This document shows, piece by piece, positions 7,322-14,930 of a stretch of DNA of 14,930 bases (position 1 is the first letter of the stretch; every line of letters begins with the position of its first letter). The position numbers and the translations under genes are program-made. The stretch spans positions 1 to 14,930 of the forward strand of contig JAOULU010000006.1 in NCBI GenBank assembly GCA_029881855.1, given 5' to 3'. Below the pieces are notes generated by a model. The model worked only from the letters and a program-made list of their open reading frames with translations, was not told the DNA's origin and ran no database searches. Origin of the DNA: Nitrosomonas sp. GTDB taxonomy: Bacteria > Pseudomonadota > Gammaproteobacteria > Burkholderiales > Nitrosomonadaceae.

Positions 7322-8095
7322 ATGTCATGGCGCATAAAAGACTGGCAACGCAATCGTATCCTTCAGCATGAAGGTATACCTGATCAACTTTGGCAAAAGT
7401 TAATTAATTTGCGCTGCCTTAAAGGTCTCAGCCCTGACGAGCTTGCTCATTTACGTGATTGTGTCACATTGTTCCTGCATGCCAAACAAATAAATGGTGC
7501 GCATGATTTAGTCATCACCGATGAAATGCAGGTCATCATCGCGATACAAGCCTGTATTCTGATTTTAAAACTGGACCTGGCCTATTATGAAAACTGGGTC
7601 GAGATCATCGTTTACCCCAGCGAATTTATTCGAGATTACAATTATGCAGACAGCGCGGGTGTCGTGCATCATGTGCATACCACCGCTTCTGGTGAATCCT
7701 GGCTGGCTGGTCCAGTCATCCTTTCCTGGCAAGACATCGCGCATGCTGTTGACCACCCCGGCCATAACGTCGTGATCCATGAATTTGCACATAAAATCGA
7801 CATGCTCAACGATGGCGCAAATGGTTGCCCAGAATTACACCCTAATATGAGCGCCCATACCTGGTATGAGATTTTTAGCAAAGCCTATAGAAAATTCTGT
7901 CAGCAAGTAACGCGCGGTCACGGACTAATCATTGATCCCTATGCCGCCGAAAGCCCCGCAGAGTTTTTTGCGGTGTTGAGCGAAGTGTTTTTTGAATTAC
8001 CATTGATTGTTAAGCAACATTTCCCATCTATTTATGAGCAATTGGCGTTATTTTACCGACAAAACCCGGCAGAACGTTGGAGCCAACAAAATTAA
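7322..8095 (+). CDS. mtfA: MtfA-type zinc metallopeptidase (Mlc titration factor A family)
   Basis: 257-residue cytoplasmic protein of the MtfA/YeeI family, gluzincin-like. In E. coli MtfA binds the glucose repressor Mlc and has aminopeptidase activity. The zinc site is visible as HEFAH at 153-157, with the third ligand probably E214 in the ESPAEFFAVLSE segment. The N-terminal RIKDWQRNRILQ and the helix around LSPDELAHLRD match the family. The start is ATG at 7322 with AGGAGA eight bases upstream, a strong site. It is divergent from cysK and converges with nnrS, whose stop codon overlaps its own by four bases (8092-8095). No mlc or ptsG gene is in the window, so the partner here is unknown. 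Confidence 0.93.
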   Translation: MSWRIKDWQRNRILQHEGIPDQLWQKLINLRCLKGLSPDELAHLRDCVTLFLHAKQINGAHDLVITDEMQVIIAIQACILILKLDLAYYENWVEIIVYPSEFIRDYNYADSAGVVHHVHTTASGESWLAGPVILSWQDIAHAVDHPGHNVVIHEFAHKIDMLNDGANGCPELHPNMSAHTWYEIFSKAYRKFCQQVTRGHGLIIDPYAAESPAEFFAVLSEVFFELPLIVKQHFPSIYEQLALFYRQNPAERWSQQN

Positions 8096-9330
8096 CCCGC
8101 CTTACCATCTATTCTCTGTCGCCAATAAATCGGCGCATAACGTATTGCCCATAGGACAAAGCATCCCAGCCAGATGAGTCCGGCAAAAAGATATAACCAA
8201 GGTGCCATATTGGCTGTAGCGGGTGCGACATCTGCCAGAATCCGGATGACAGTCGCAGCTTGAAACCCAATAAACAATTGCCAAGTAACGGGGTCAAGTA
8301 CCAATGGCCGCCCGGAATGGCCAATGGTGACACGTGAGGCCATACCTAATACCATACTGGCAAAAAACCCAATCGCCAACGCATGTAATGGCGCCAAGCC
8401 TAGTATAAATGTTTGCCCCCCAGATAACATGAGCGCCAAGCTTTGCGCGCCATACAACAACATGGACACACCCAGCCAGGCAAAAGAGATATGCAATACC
8501 GCCAGTAAGCTCACACTGAAACTACGTAGGAAACCCCATTGATACGATAGATAAAGGGCGAAAGCAGCCAGAGGTAAATCAACAACCCACAAGTAAGATG
8601 CCCTATCCAACAGCTGCAGAAAACCGTGACCAACAATACAGATCAGCATGAGCCAGAGCATCCAATACGGCCTGACCATCACATAATCATCCAGCACCCG
8701 GCTTGAAAAAAATGGAATCATGCGGTGTGAAACCGTTAGCACAATCGGCAACAGGAAAAACCAGACACCCGCTGTGCGGGAAAAGTTTAGCAACATCCAA
8801 CTATCCGTCATCAGCCATAAGAGATAACAAGCCACCCCCAACCAACCTAATAACAATGCGGTACTTGTCACCATAGCATGGCGTTTATCGCTACCTGATG
8901 CTCCCATCATAACGCGCAGCAAGACATAACAAGCAACGCTCCAGCCAGCCAACATAACAGCCACACCTGCTATCACAACAGATTTTCCCGTGAGCATCCC
9001 GACATAAAACAACAGCACACCAATTGCCATCAACAAACAGGTTGCCATGTATTCACGTGATTTTACTTTGTCACCACTCATCCAATTAGGATAGGTCGTA
9101 AATAAAAAACCCAAAATGAAAAAAGGGAAAAAGCCATAAATCATTAGATAAGCGTGTGACCAGGTGGGTGCAACACTCCAGGTTGATGCTGAACCCACGA
9201 TGGCATAACGGCCAGCTAAATCGTAGACCCACCAAAGTAATGTCATGACACCTTGCAGCGCACCGACTAAAAACAAGCTGCGATGCGGTGCAGCTGAAAG
9301 ATGATTCCAGGTTGTCAATTGTTGTTTCAT
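8092..9330 (-). CDS. nnrS: NnrS-family polytopic membrane protein
   Basis: 412-residue integral membrane protein of the NnrS family, built of about twelve hydrophobic helices. NnrS proteins contain heme and copper and protect cells against nitric-oxide stress or take part in denitrification. Family features are an early PHRSLFL motif, WSHAYLMIYGFFPFFILGFLF at about residues 57-77, HRMIPFFSSR in the middle, and PLHALAIGFFASMVLGMASRVTIGHSGRPL toward the C-terminus; the conserved histidines are probable metal ligands. The start is ATG at 9330 with AAGGGA a few bases upstream. No nitric oxide reductase, nsrR or nirK gene is in view. I did not find a clear FNR/NNR or NsrR box in the short gap to yciV. 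Confidence 0.93.
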   Translation of the reverse strand: MKQQLTTWNHLSAAPHRSLFLVGALQGVMTLLWWVYDLAGRYAIVGSASTWSVAPTWSHAYLMIYGFFPFFILGFLFTTYPNWMSGDKVKSREYMATCLLMAIGVLLFYVGMLTGKSVVIAGVAVMLAGWSVACYVLLRVMMGASGSDKRHAMVTSTALLLGWLGVACYLLWLMTDSWMLLNFSRTAGVWFFLLPIVLTVSHRMIPFFSSRVLDDYVMVRPYWMLWLMLICIVGHGFLQLLDRASYLWVVDLPLAAFALYLSYQWGFLRSFSVSLLAVLHISFAWLGVSMLLYGAQSLALMLSGGQTFILGLAPLHALAIGFFASMVLGMASRVTIGHSGRPLVLDPVTWQLFIGFQAATVIRILADVAPATANMAPWLYLFAGLIWLGCFVLWAIRYAPIYWRQRIDGKAG

Positions 9331-9411
9331 GTTAATCCCTTATCACACACTAAGTGATCGATAAATTAGTAAATACTCTGGTCTATAGTTTCTCTTCACG
9401 CGGGTTTTTGG

Positions 9412-9417
9412 TATCAT
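9412..9417 (+). promoter_or_regulatory. Candidate extended -10 element for yciV
   Basis: TTTTTGGTATCAT places TG one base before TATCAT (five of six matches to TATAAT), the extended -10 pattern. The -35 region (around 9389-9394, TTTCTC) is poor. A start near 9424 would give a leader of about 23 bases before the yciV ATG at 9447. Motif only. Confidence 0.35.
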
Positions 9418-9446
9418 GCGTGTCCTGCCTTATGCACAAGTGCTTC

Positions 9447-10289
9447 ATGCTAAACATTGACTTACATTGTCATTCCACAATTTCTGATGGCCTATTAACG
9501 CCTACACTACTGGTTGATCGTGCTGCAAAGCGCGGCGTTAAAACACTCGCGCTTACTGATCACGATGATGTTGCCGGCTTGGATGAAGCCCGCATTGCAG
9601 CTGACGCGCAAAATATCACACTTATTAATGGCGTGGAAATATCCGTTAGTTGGCGTGGTCGTACCATTCATATTGTCGGCTTGAACATTGACCCAGAGTA
9701 TACGCCACTTACAGAAGGCTTAAAGACTATCCGTGATGGTCGCGCGCAACGCGCTCAGAACATTGCTGATGAACTGGAAAAAATCGGTATCAAAGGCAGC
9801 CTGGAAGGTGCCTACAAACATGTTGGCGAGCGTCGCTTGATTGGCCGCACCCATTTTGCACGTTTTCTGGTTGAACAGGGTTACGCTAAAAATGTAAAAT
9901 CAGTATTTAAAAAGTATTTGATTAAAGGCAAGCCAGGTTATGCGCCACATGATTGGGCGGCCCTAAATGATGCAGTCAGTTGGATTTGTGATAGCGGCGG
10001 CAAAGCTGTTATCGCGCATCCCGCACGATATAATCTAGGAAAAAATGTACTGGATGATCTATTACATGAATTTCGCGACCTGGGTGGAACAGCAATTGAA
10101 GTTATTACGGCCAGTCATACACCAGAGCAGGCCTTACATTTTGCTCAACATGCAAAAGACATGAATTTTCTAGCTTCTTGTGGTTCTGATTTTCATGGTC
10201 CAGGGGAAAGTTTTTTTGATCTCGGCCAATTACCTGATTTCCCAGCAGGATGCATTCCCGTATGGCATGATTGGAAACTTGTCGCATAA
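9447..10289 (+). CDS. yciV: PHP-domain phosphoesterase, YciV/RnaAM type
   Basis: 280-residue PHP metal-dependent phosphoesterase. The E. coli homologue (RnaAM) hydrolyses 3',5'-nucleoside bisphosphates and acts as a 5'-3' exonuclease that also matures rRNA 5' ends. Metal-binding motifs are in order: DLHCHS (5-10), TDHD (37-40), GVEIS with E64, HIVGLN with H75, AHPARYN, and a C-terminal GSDFHGP. GRTHFARFLV and VFKKYLIKGKPGY match the E. coli protein closely. The frame is open upstream to 9354, but the ATG at 9447 sits just before the first metal motif as in homologues; the upstream extension is rich in Cys, Ser and Val and unlikely to be translated. It heads a rightward run continuing with yciO, the same neighbourhood as in E. 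coli. Confidence 0.92.
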   Translation: MLNIDLHCHSTISDGLLTPTLLVDRAAKRGVKTLALTDHDDVAGLDEARIAADAQNITLINGVEISVSWRGRTIHIVGLNIDPEYTPLTEGLKTIRDGRAQRAQNIADELEKIGIKGSLEGAYKHVGERRLIGRTHFARFLVEQGYAKNVKSVFKKYLIKGKPGYAPHDWAALNDAVSWICDSGGKAVIAHPARYNLGKNVLDDLLHEFRDLGGTAIEVITASHTPEQALHFAQHAKDMNFLASCGSDFHGPGESFFDLGQLPDFPAGCIPVWHDWKLVA

Positions 10290-10338
10290 TCCATTCAATC
10301 GCATTAAATATCTATTTACTTAATATATACACCTAAAC

Positions 10339-10971
10339 GTGGCTCAATTTTTTTCTATTCATTCAAGTACACCTCATTTACGTTTAATACGGCAAGCTGT
10401 CGCAATCGTTCGTAATGGCGGTATTATTGTTTACCCAACTGATTCCAGTTATGCACTGGGTTGTCAAATTGGCGACAAAAGCGCGATGTCGCGCATACGC
10501 ACCATACGTCAAGTAGATGACAACCATCATTTCACATTGGTATGCCGGAATCTGGCGGAAATATCAAATTATGCCAAGGTGGATAACAGTCAATATCGAC
10601 TCCTCAAAGCCAACACACCGGGTAGCTACACGTTTATTTTACAAGCCAGCCGTGAAGTTCCTCGTCGCTTACAGCACCCCAAACGTAACACCATCGGCCT
10701 GCGCGTACCTGACCATCCCGTTGTGCTGGCATTACTGGAAGAATTAGACGAACCGTTACTCAGCTCCACCCTAATATTGCCAGATGATGAATATCCATTA
10801 AACGACGCAGAAGAAATTCGAGGCCGTTTGGAGCATCACGTTGATTTGATCATGGATGCCGGTTCATGTGGCAATGAAATGACTAGCGTCATTGACTTAA
10901 CAGGCAATGCCCCTGAATTAATTCGGCAAGGCAAAGGTAATATCGAACCCTTTGGAATCACAAATGGATGA
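10339..10971 (+). CDS. yciO: YciO, Sua5/YrdC/YwlC-family protein
   Basis: 210-residue protein related to the tRNA threonylcarbamoyladenosine factor TsaC/Sua5, but of the YciO subgroup, whose role in that modification is weak or uncertain. The nucleotide-binding segment is GGIIVYPTDSSYALGC (27-42), followed by the RIRTIRQ region and NTPGSYTFILQ, then KRNTIGLRVPDHP. The start is GTG at 10339, supported by MAQFF matching the E. coli N-terminus; there is no clear Shine-Dalgarno. It follows yciV after 49 bases. Its stop overlaps the start of the M50 protease gene by eight bases, which suggests coupled translation. Confidence 0.93.
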   Translation: MAQFFSIHSSTPHLRLIRQAVAIVRNGGIIVYPTDSSYALGCQIGDKSAMSRIRTIRQVDDNHHFTLVCRNLAEISNYAKVDNSQYRLLKANTPGSYTFILQASREVPRRLQHPKRNTIGLRVPDHPVVLALLEELDEPLLSSTLILPDDEYPLNDAEEIRGRLEHHVDLIMDAGSCGNEMTSVIDLTGNAPELIRQGKGNIEPFGITNG

Positions 10972-11629
10972 TGTGATTCAAGGTATTGCCATTTATGCCT
11001 TGCCTGTTATTTTTGCCATAACCATGCACGAGGCCGCGCATGGTTATGTGGCTAAACATTTTGGGGACTTTACCGCATATAATGAAGGCCGCATCAGCCT
11101 CAATCCAACCAAGCATATCGACCCTATCGGCACTATCCTGGTGCCCATGACTTTATTTATTGTTAGTAAGCTAACGATTGGCGCTGGTTTCTTGTTTGGC
11201 TGGGCCAAGCCTGTTCCTGTTAATTTTTCAAATTTGCGTCACCCCAAACATGACATGCTTTGGGTGGCAGCGGCCGGCCCTGGCGCTAACTTATTGATGG
11301 CTCTTTTCTGGGCATTGATTATTAAACTGGGCATCGCCATGCCTGACAGTACCTTTGCAAAACCAATGATCTTAATGGGTATTGCTGGCATAGAAATTAA
11401 TGTGATACTGATGGTACTCAACCTGCTACCATTACCCCCATTGGACGGCGGTCGTATGGCAGTCAGTCTGCTGCCACATCGTATTGCCTACCATTTTTCC
11501 AAAATTGAGCCTTATGGCTTCATGATTTTATTAGTGTTACTGTTTAGCGGTATATTAGGTACTGTTATTTGGCCTATGATTACTTGGACCAAAGTAATGA
11601 TGGTGTCAATATTCGGGTTATATATATAG
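10964..11629 (+). CDS. Minimal site-2-protease (M50) family membrane metalloprotease
   Basis: 222-residue intramembrane zinc protease of the M50 family, small form without PDZ or CBS domains. The active site is MHEAAH at 21-26 (HExxH) with the partner motif NLLPLPPLDGG at 153-163, the aspartate being the third zinc ligand. Hydrophobic segments at about 8-25, 55-80, 98-123, 134-156 and 186-212 give roughly five or six helices. The start is ATG at 10964; a TTG at 10952 would add four residues. The start overlaps the yciO stop and trpS follows after nine bases, so the three are almost certainly co-transcribed. Substrates of this small class are unknown in most bacteria. Confidence 0.92.
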   Translation: MDDVIQGIAIYALPVIFAITMHEAAHGYVAKHFGDFTAYNEGRISLNPTKHIDPIGTILVPMTLFIVSKLTIGAGFLFGWAKPVPVNFSNLRHPKHDMLWVAAAGPGANLLMALFWALIIKLGIAMPDSTFAKPMILMGIAGIEINVILMVLNLLPLPPLDGGRMAVSLLPHRIAYHFSKIEPYGFMILLVLLFSGILGTVIWPMITWTKVMMVSIFGLYI

Positions 11630-11638
11630 GATACAAAA

Positions 11639-12841
11639 ATGTTTGCTGATCGCGTTTTATCAGGCATGCGCCCTACAGGTAGCCTGCATTTAGGTCATTA
11701 TCACGGTGTATTAAAAAACTGGGTGGAGTTACAACAACAATATGAATGCCTGTTTTTTGTCGCCGATTGGCATGCGCTGACAACCCATTACGACTCACCT
11801 GAAATTATTGAACAAAATGTTTGGGACATGGTGATTGACTGGCTGGCTGCGGGTGTTGACCCCTCTAAAGCCACGCTATTCATCCAATCAAAAGTACCTG
11901 CACACGCTGAACTGTATATGTTGTTGTCGATGATGACCCCATTAGGGTGGCTAGAACGTGTACCCACATACAAAGACCAACAAGAAAAACTAACTGAAAA
12001 AGATCTTAGCACACATGGTTTTCTGGGATACCCGTTGCTGCAAAGCGCAGATATTCTCATTTACCGTGCAAACCTTGTGCCTGTTGGTGAAGACCAAGCG
12101 CCACATCTTGAGTTTACGCGTGAAATTTGCCGCCGTTTCAATCACATTTATGGCAAAGAAATTGGCTTTGAAGAAAAAGCTGAAGCCGCCATAAAAAAAC
12201 TCGGCTCCAAACGGTCCCGGCTCTACAATGAATTACGTAATCGTTACCAAGAACAAGGTGACGAAAGTGCGCTAGCCGAAGCACAATCATTACTTAATGA
12301 GCAACAAAATCTCAATATGGGTGATCAAGAACGCTTATTCGGTTATCTGGACGGCGGCGGAAAAATGATCCTTTGCGAACCGGAAACCTTGCTGACAGAA
12401 GCCTCCAGAATGCCTGGGCTGGATGGTCAAAAAATGTCTAAATCCTACAACAACACGATCAGTTTGCGTGAAGACCCTGACAGCGTGACTAAAAAGGTTC
12501 GTACCATGCCAACCGACCCCGCTAGGGTACGGCGTAGTGATCCTGGCGACCCGGCCAAATGTCCGGTATGGCAATTCCATATGATTTATTCCGATGACAA
12601 AACCAGAGAATGGGTGCAAAATGGCTGTAAAAATGCGGAAATTGGCTGTCTGGATTGCAAGTCGCCGTTAATTAAAATGATACTGGCTGAACAAGCGCCC
12701 ATGCACGAACGCGCTAGGATGTATGAAGAAGACCCTACGCTGGTACGTAATATTATTGCCGATGGCTGCGAAAAAGCCAATCAAATGGCCGAAGAAACCA
12801 TGCGTGATATCCGAGAAGCGATGGGCTTGAGCTACTCTTAA
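11639..12841 (+). CDS. trpS: Tryptophanyl-tRNA synthetase, long form with possible Fe-S site
   Basis: Class I synthetase charging tRNA-Trp. 400 residues, against about 330 for the E. coli enzyme. The HIGH-type motif is PTGSLHLGHYHG (12-23) and the KMSKS motif is at 265-269 (GQKMSKS). An extra charged segment lies at about 175-245, between the Rossmann core and KMSKS. The anticodon-binding half contains C308, C330, C337 and C340 with spacing C-x21-C-x6-C-x2-C, nearly the C-x22-C-x6-C-x2-C iron-sulfur motif described for Thermotoga maritima TrpRS. The start is ATG at 11639, with AGGA seven bases upstream that overlaps the M50 gene stop. It belongs to the run yciO-M50-trpS. Confidence 0.97.
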   Translation: MFADRVLSGMRPTGSLHLGHYHGVLKNWVELQQQYECLFFVADWHALTTHYDSPEIIEQNVWDMVIDWLAAGVDPSKATLFIQSKVPAHAELYMLLSMMTPLGWLERVPTYKDQQEKLTEKDLSTHGFLGYPLLQSADILIYRANLVPVGEDQAPHLEFTREICRRFNHIYGKEIGFEEKAEAAIKKLGSKRSRLYNELRNRYQEQGDESALAEAQSLLNEQQNLNMGDQERLFGYLDGGGKMILCEPETLLTEASRMPGLDGQKMSKSYNNTISLREDPDSVTKKVRTMPTDPARVRRSDPGDPAKCPVWQFHMIYSDDKTREWVQNGCKNAEIGCLDCKSPLIKMILAEQAPMHERARMYEEDPTLVRNIIADGCEKANQMAEETMRDIREAMGLSYS

Positions 12842-12925
12842 AGCAACGCTCAGTTAGCACTTTTATTTGGCTTGGAAATAAACACCACTTTTATAAACAA
12901 ACATCACTAACAGGCAGCTGAAACA

Positions 12926-13735
12926 ATGAATCCAATAATTGATTCTGTTGATACTCCCCCTGTTGCAAAAATCTGTGGTGAACCCTTAATGGAGATCCCG
13001 CAGGATTTATACATCCCACCCGATGCCCTAGAAGTCTTTCTGGACACATTCCAAGGGCCTCTTGATTTATTACTCTACCTCATACGCAGACATAATCTGG
13101 AAATCCTAGATATTCCGATGGCTGAATTAACCAAACAGTACATGACTTATGTTCAAATGATGCACGCCGAACAACTAGAGTTAGCCGCTGAATATCTGCT
13201 CATGACCGCACTGCTAATTGAAATCAAGTCGCGCATGCTGCTGCCAAAACCGGTTGTTGAAAACGACGAAGAAAGTGACCCACGTGCTGAGCTGGTTCGG
13301 CGCTTACTTGAATATGAGCAAATCAAGCAGGCCGCCAACCGTCTCAATGAATTACCACAAGCTGAACGTGACTTTACAACCATCCAAATATGGGTTGAAC
13401 AACAATTAATCAGTCAACCACCCACTATTTCAGTTGATGATCTTCGTCATGCTTGGATTACACTCATTACACGCGCTAAAATCAACCGTCACCATCAAGT
13501 CACTCGTGAAACGCTATCTGTGCGTGCTTATATGAGTCAGGTGCTACGCAATCTACAGGGCCGTCAACAAGTAGAATTTTATGAATTATTCAGCCCGACT
13601 GCCAGCGTTTCAGAAGTCGTTGTTATTTTCCTAGCGATCCTGGAACTGGCCAAAGAGACATTAGTAAAAATCACCCAACCCGAGGTATTTGGAATTATTT
13701 ATGTCTGCTCAACTGAAACCACACAACCTACCTGA
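12926..13735 (+). CDS. scpA: Segregation and condensation protein A (kleisin)
   Basis: Kleisin subunit of the SMC-ScpAB condensin, needed for chromosome organisation and segregation. 269 residues. The N-terminal SMC-binding region holds the typical LYIPPDALEVFLDTFQGPLD (28-47) then LLLYLIRRHNLEILDIPM, followed by a long helix LELAAEYLLMTALLIEIKSRM, and a C-terminal winged-helix part (LSVRAYMSQVLRNLQGRQQVEFYELF). The start is ATG at 12926; the preceding site is weak (AGGCAG). An 84-base gap after trpS holds a possible promoter (TTGGCT, 18 bases, TTATAA), so scpAB may be partly independent. Its last 35 bases overlap scpB. Confidence 0.96.
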   Translation: MNPIIDSVDTPPVAKICGEPLMEIPQDLYIPPDALEVFLDTFQGPLDLLLYLIRRHNLEILDIPMAELTKQYMTYVQMMHAEQLELAAEYLLMTALLIEIKSRMLLPKPVVENDEESDPRAELVRRLLEYEQIKQAANRLNELPQAERDFTTIQIWVEQQLISQPPTISVDDLRHAWITLITRAKINRHHQVTRETLSVRAYMSQVLRNLQGRQQVEFYELFSPTASVSEVVVIFLAILELAKETLVKITQPEVFGIIYVCSTETTQPT

Positions 13736-14321
13736 AACACAAGACACACTTAATCCTTCCAAAACAAAGCAAATATTGGAAGCAGTGTTGTTAACAACTC
13801 AGGAACCCTTATCGGTAACCGAATTAAAAAAACTATTCGACAACAAATTAAGCACCGCGTTGATTAACAATCTACTCAAAGATTTAAGTGAAAAATGGCT
13901 TGAAAGCGGTATTGAGCTGGTGAATGTAGCTGGTGGCTGGCGCTTCCAGACTAAAGCTGAGATTCAACCGTTTGTGGACCGATTAACCCCACAAAAAACA
14001 CCACGTTATTCACGTGCGGTAATGGAAACCCTTGCCATTATTGCTTATCGCCAACCGGTAACACGCGGAGATATTGAAGACATCCGTGGTGTTAGTGTTT
14101 CTAGCGCCATTCTCAAAACACTCATTGCGCGTGGCTGGATTGATGACGTCGGACACCGCAACGTCCCAGGCAAACCCACATTATTTGCCACCACACAATC
14201 TTTTTTAAATGACCTAAACCTTCGTTCACTGGAAGAACTTCCACCGCTAGATGAACTGGAATCATTAGTGGAGAAAAACGAAGAATTGCCGCTTGAAGAA
14301 CCGACCCAACCAGCCACTTAG
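13701..14321 (+). CDS. scpB: Segregation and condensation protein B
   Basis: Dimeric winged-helix partner of ScpA in the SMC-ScpAB complex. 206 residues from ATG 13701. Two winged-helix domains are recognisable: KQILEAVLLTTQEPLSVTELKKLF near the start, and YSRAVMETLAIIAYRQPVTRGDIEDIRGVSVSSAILKTLIARGWI in the second domain, then GHRNVPGKPTLFATTQSFL. The C-terminal tail is acidic and rich in Pro and Glu. An alternative TTG at 13689 adds four residues but ATG 13701 has GGAA about eight bases upstream. The 35-base overlap with scpA indicates translational coupling. The usual next gene in related genomes, rluB, is absent; suhB converges instead. Confidence 0.95.
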   Translation: MSAQLKPHNLPETQDTLNPSKTKQILEAVLLTTQEPLSVTELKKLFDNKLSTALINNLLKDLSEKWLESGIELVNVAGGWRFQTKAEIQPFVDRLTPQKTPRYSRAVMETLAIIAYRQPVTRGDIEDIRGVSVSSAILKTLIARGWIDDVGHRNVPGKPTLFATTQSFLNDLNLRSLEELPPLDELESLVEKNEELPLEEPTQPAT

Positions 14322-14436
14322 CGTTCTAAACACCATCACATAATGCACCCCAAAAACAAATAAACACACGAAAGCATGGTTTTCATTTCATGCGATTGGC
14401 CTACATTATTGTGATCAACCTGGGGGTTACGCTTTG
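14322..14436. other. Convergent scpB/suhB intergenic region with weak inverted repeats
   Basis: The 115 bases between the two stop codons hold no gene. ATCACATAATG (14335-14345) pairs with CATTATTGTGAT (14404-14415) with one bulged base, and inside it GCATG (14374-14378) pairs with CATGC (14389-14393). Neither has a clear T-run, so the terminator for these convergent genes is not evident. A long run of the 10-bp tandem repeat starts at the right end. Confidence 0.35.
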
Positions 14437-14461
14437 TTACGCTTTGTTACGCTTTGTTACG
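14426..14461. repeat. 10-bp tandem repeat spanning the suhB stop codon
   Basis: The unit GCTTTGTTAC occurs three times in exact register (14431-14460), preceded by half a unit (GTTAC, 14426-14430) and followed by G: 36 bases of pure 10-bp period, about 3.6 copies. On the minus strand the unit reads GTAACAAAGC. The TAA that ends suhB (14437-14439) is formed inside the third GTAAC copy, counting from the coding side. Such pure short repeats tend to gain or lose units by replication slippage. Confidence 0.95.
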
Positions 14462-14930
14462 TTCTGCGCCTCAAGCAACTCTGGCGTTAAATGTGGCGCA
14501 ATAACTTGCAGCAACTGCCCAAAAACCTTTGGATTGCCGGCAACAATCTGGCCACTTTCCAATTGTGTCGCGTTGCCCTCAAGATCACCCACCAAACCAC
14601 CTGCCTCAGTAATCATCAAACAACCTGCCGCCATATCCCACGGCGCTAAACCGATTTCCCAAAAACCATCATAACGCCCGGCCGCCACATAGGCTAAATC
14701 CAAAGCCGCAGACCCAGGACGACGCACACCCACAGTGCGCGGAATAATATCCACAAGCATCGCGATATAAGCGTCCATATGCGTTAAATCACGAAATGGC
14801 AGCCCGGTACCAATCAAACAATCCTCCAGCCGGGTTCGTTTACTCACACGCAAACGCTTATTATTAAGATAAGCACCACCACCACGGCTGGCTGTGAACA
14901 ATTCATTATTGGTTGGATCATAAACCACAG
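14437..14930 (-). CDS. suhB: Inositol-1-monophosphatase family protein, N-terminal part beyond the window
   Basis: C-terminal 164 or so residues of an inositol-monophosphatase-family protein; SuhB in E. coli also takes part in rRNA transcription antitermination. The frame is open to the right edge: the GTG at 14926-14928 is an internal valine in the family motif VVYDPTNNELFTASRG, so it is not the start. Other signatures are GSAALDLAYVAAGRYDGFWE and the second family motif PWDMAAGCLMITEAGG, with the metal-binding aspartate in WDMAAG. The catalytic DPLDGT motif lies outside the window. The last eight residues (NVTKRNKA) are encoded by the tandem repeat and look added to the normal end. It converges on scpB. 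Confidence 0.93.
   Translation of the reverse strand, partial: VVYDPTNNELFTASRGGGAYLNNKRLRVSKRTRLEDCLIGTGLPFRDLTHMDAYIAMLVDIIPRTVGVRRPGSAALDLAYVAAGRYDGFWEIGLAPWDMAAGCLMITEAGGLVGDLEGNATQLESGQIVAGNPKVFGQLLQVIAPHLTPELLEAQNVTKRNKA

Noticed and set aside
9340..9364. Inverted half-sites ATCAC/GTGAT and TTATC/GATAA in the gap between nnrS and yciV, considered as an NO- or oxygen-responsive operator
   Set aside because: The two half-site pairs have different centres, match no FNR/NNR (TTGAT-N4-ATCAA) or NsrR consensus, and overlap the likely nnrS ribosome site.
9354..9446. N-terminal 31-residue extension of the PHP protein
   Set aside because: The added residues have no counterpart in YciV homologues and cover the candidate promoter; the ATG at 9447 fits family N-termini.
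12842..12925. Possible promoter TTGGCT-18-TTATAA before scpA listed as a separate feature
   Set aside because: Both hexamers match the consensus only partly in AT-rich sequence, so it is mentioned under scpA but not called.
14390..14674. 94-residue plus-strand ORF over the suhB end
   Set aside because: It is antisense to suhB, and its tandem-repeat-encoded residues and low-quality composition mark it as a shadow.

Overview
The window is a chromosomal stretch from a Gram-negative proteobacterium. Moderate base composition, the long (about 400-residue) TrpS, the ScpA/ScpB sequence style and the order yciV-yciO-M50 protease-trpS-scpA-scpB all point to a betaproteobacterium, perhaps Nitrosomonadales-like. 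That placement is from protein recall, not a search. No transposase, phage, CRISPR, tRNA or rRNA gene is seen. Most of the content is housekeeping and metabolism.

Left part (1-3926): a leftward cutA-dsbD pair, with dsbD cut by the window edge, sits divergent to a rightward group of poorly characterised genes. These are a possible 21-residue ORF with a strong ribosome binding site, a 63-residue two-helix membrane protein, a YiiX-type (C92) cysteine peptidase-like protein and a secreted TraB/GumN-family protein. The last gene converges with, and overlaps by 6 bases, a yaiI-like gene whose 3' end carries a perfect 10-bp inverted repeat that could terminate transcription.

Middle part (3921-9330): leftward yaiI, a gene-poor 330-base stretch, a GlcG/HbpS-family gene, a solitary 94-base inverted-repeat element, then the cysteine biosynthesis pair cysK-cysE (8-base overlap). 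A rightward mtfA gene is divergent from cysK and converges with a leftward nnrS gene (4-base overlap).

Right part (9447-14930): a rightward run yciV (PHP phosphoesterase), yciO (Sua5/YrdC family), a minimal site-2 protease, trpS, scpA and scpB, most of it tightly packed or overlapping. A leftward suhB gene, cut by the right edge, converges on it. The suhB stop codon lies inside a 10-bp tandem repeat.

No obvious new multi-gene system stands out. The most interesting points are the cysteine pattern C-x21-C-x6-C-x2-C in TrpS, suggestive of an iron-sulfur cluster, the inverted-repeat element between the GlcG-like gene and cysE, the tandem repeat over the suhB stop, and the uncharacterised envelope gene group at 1821-3926.
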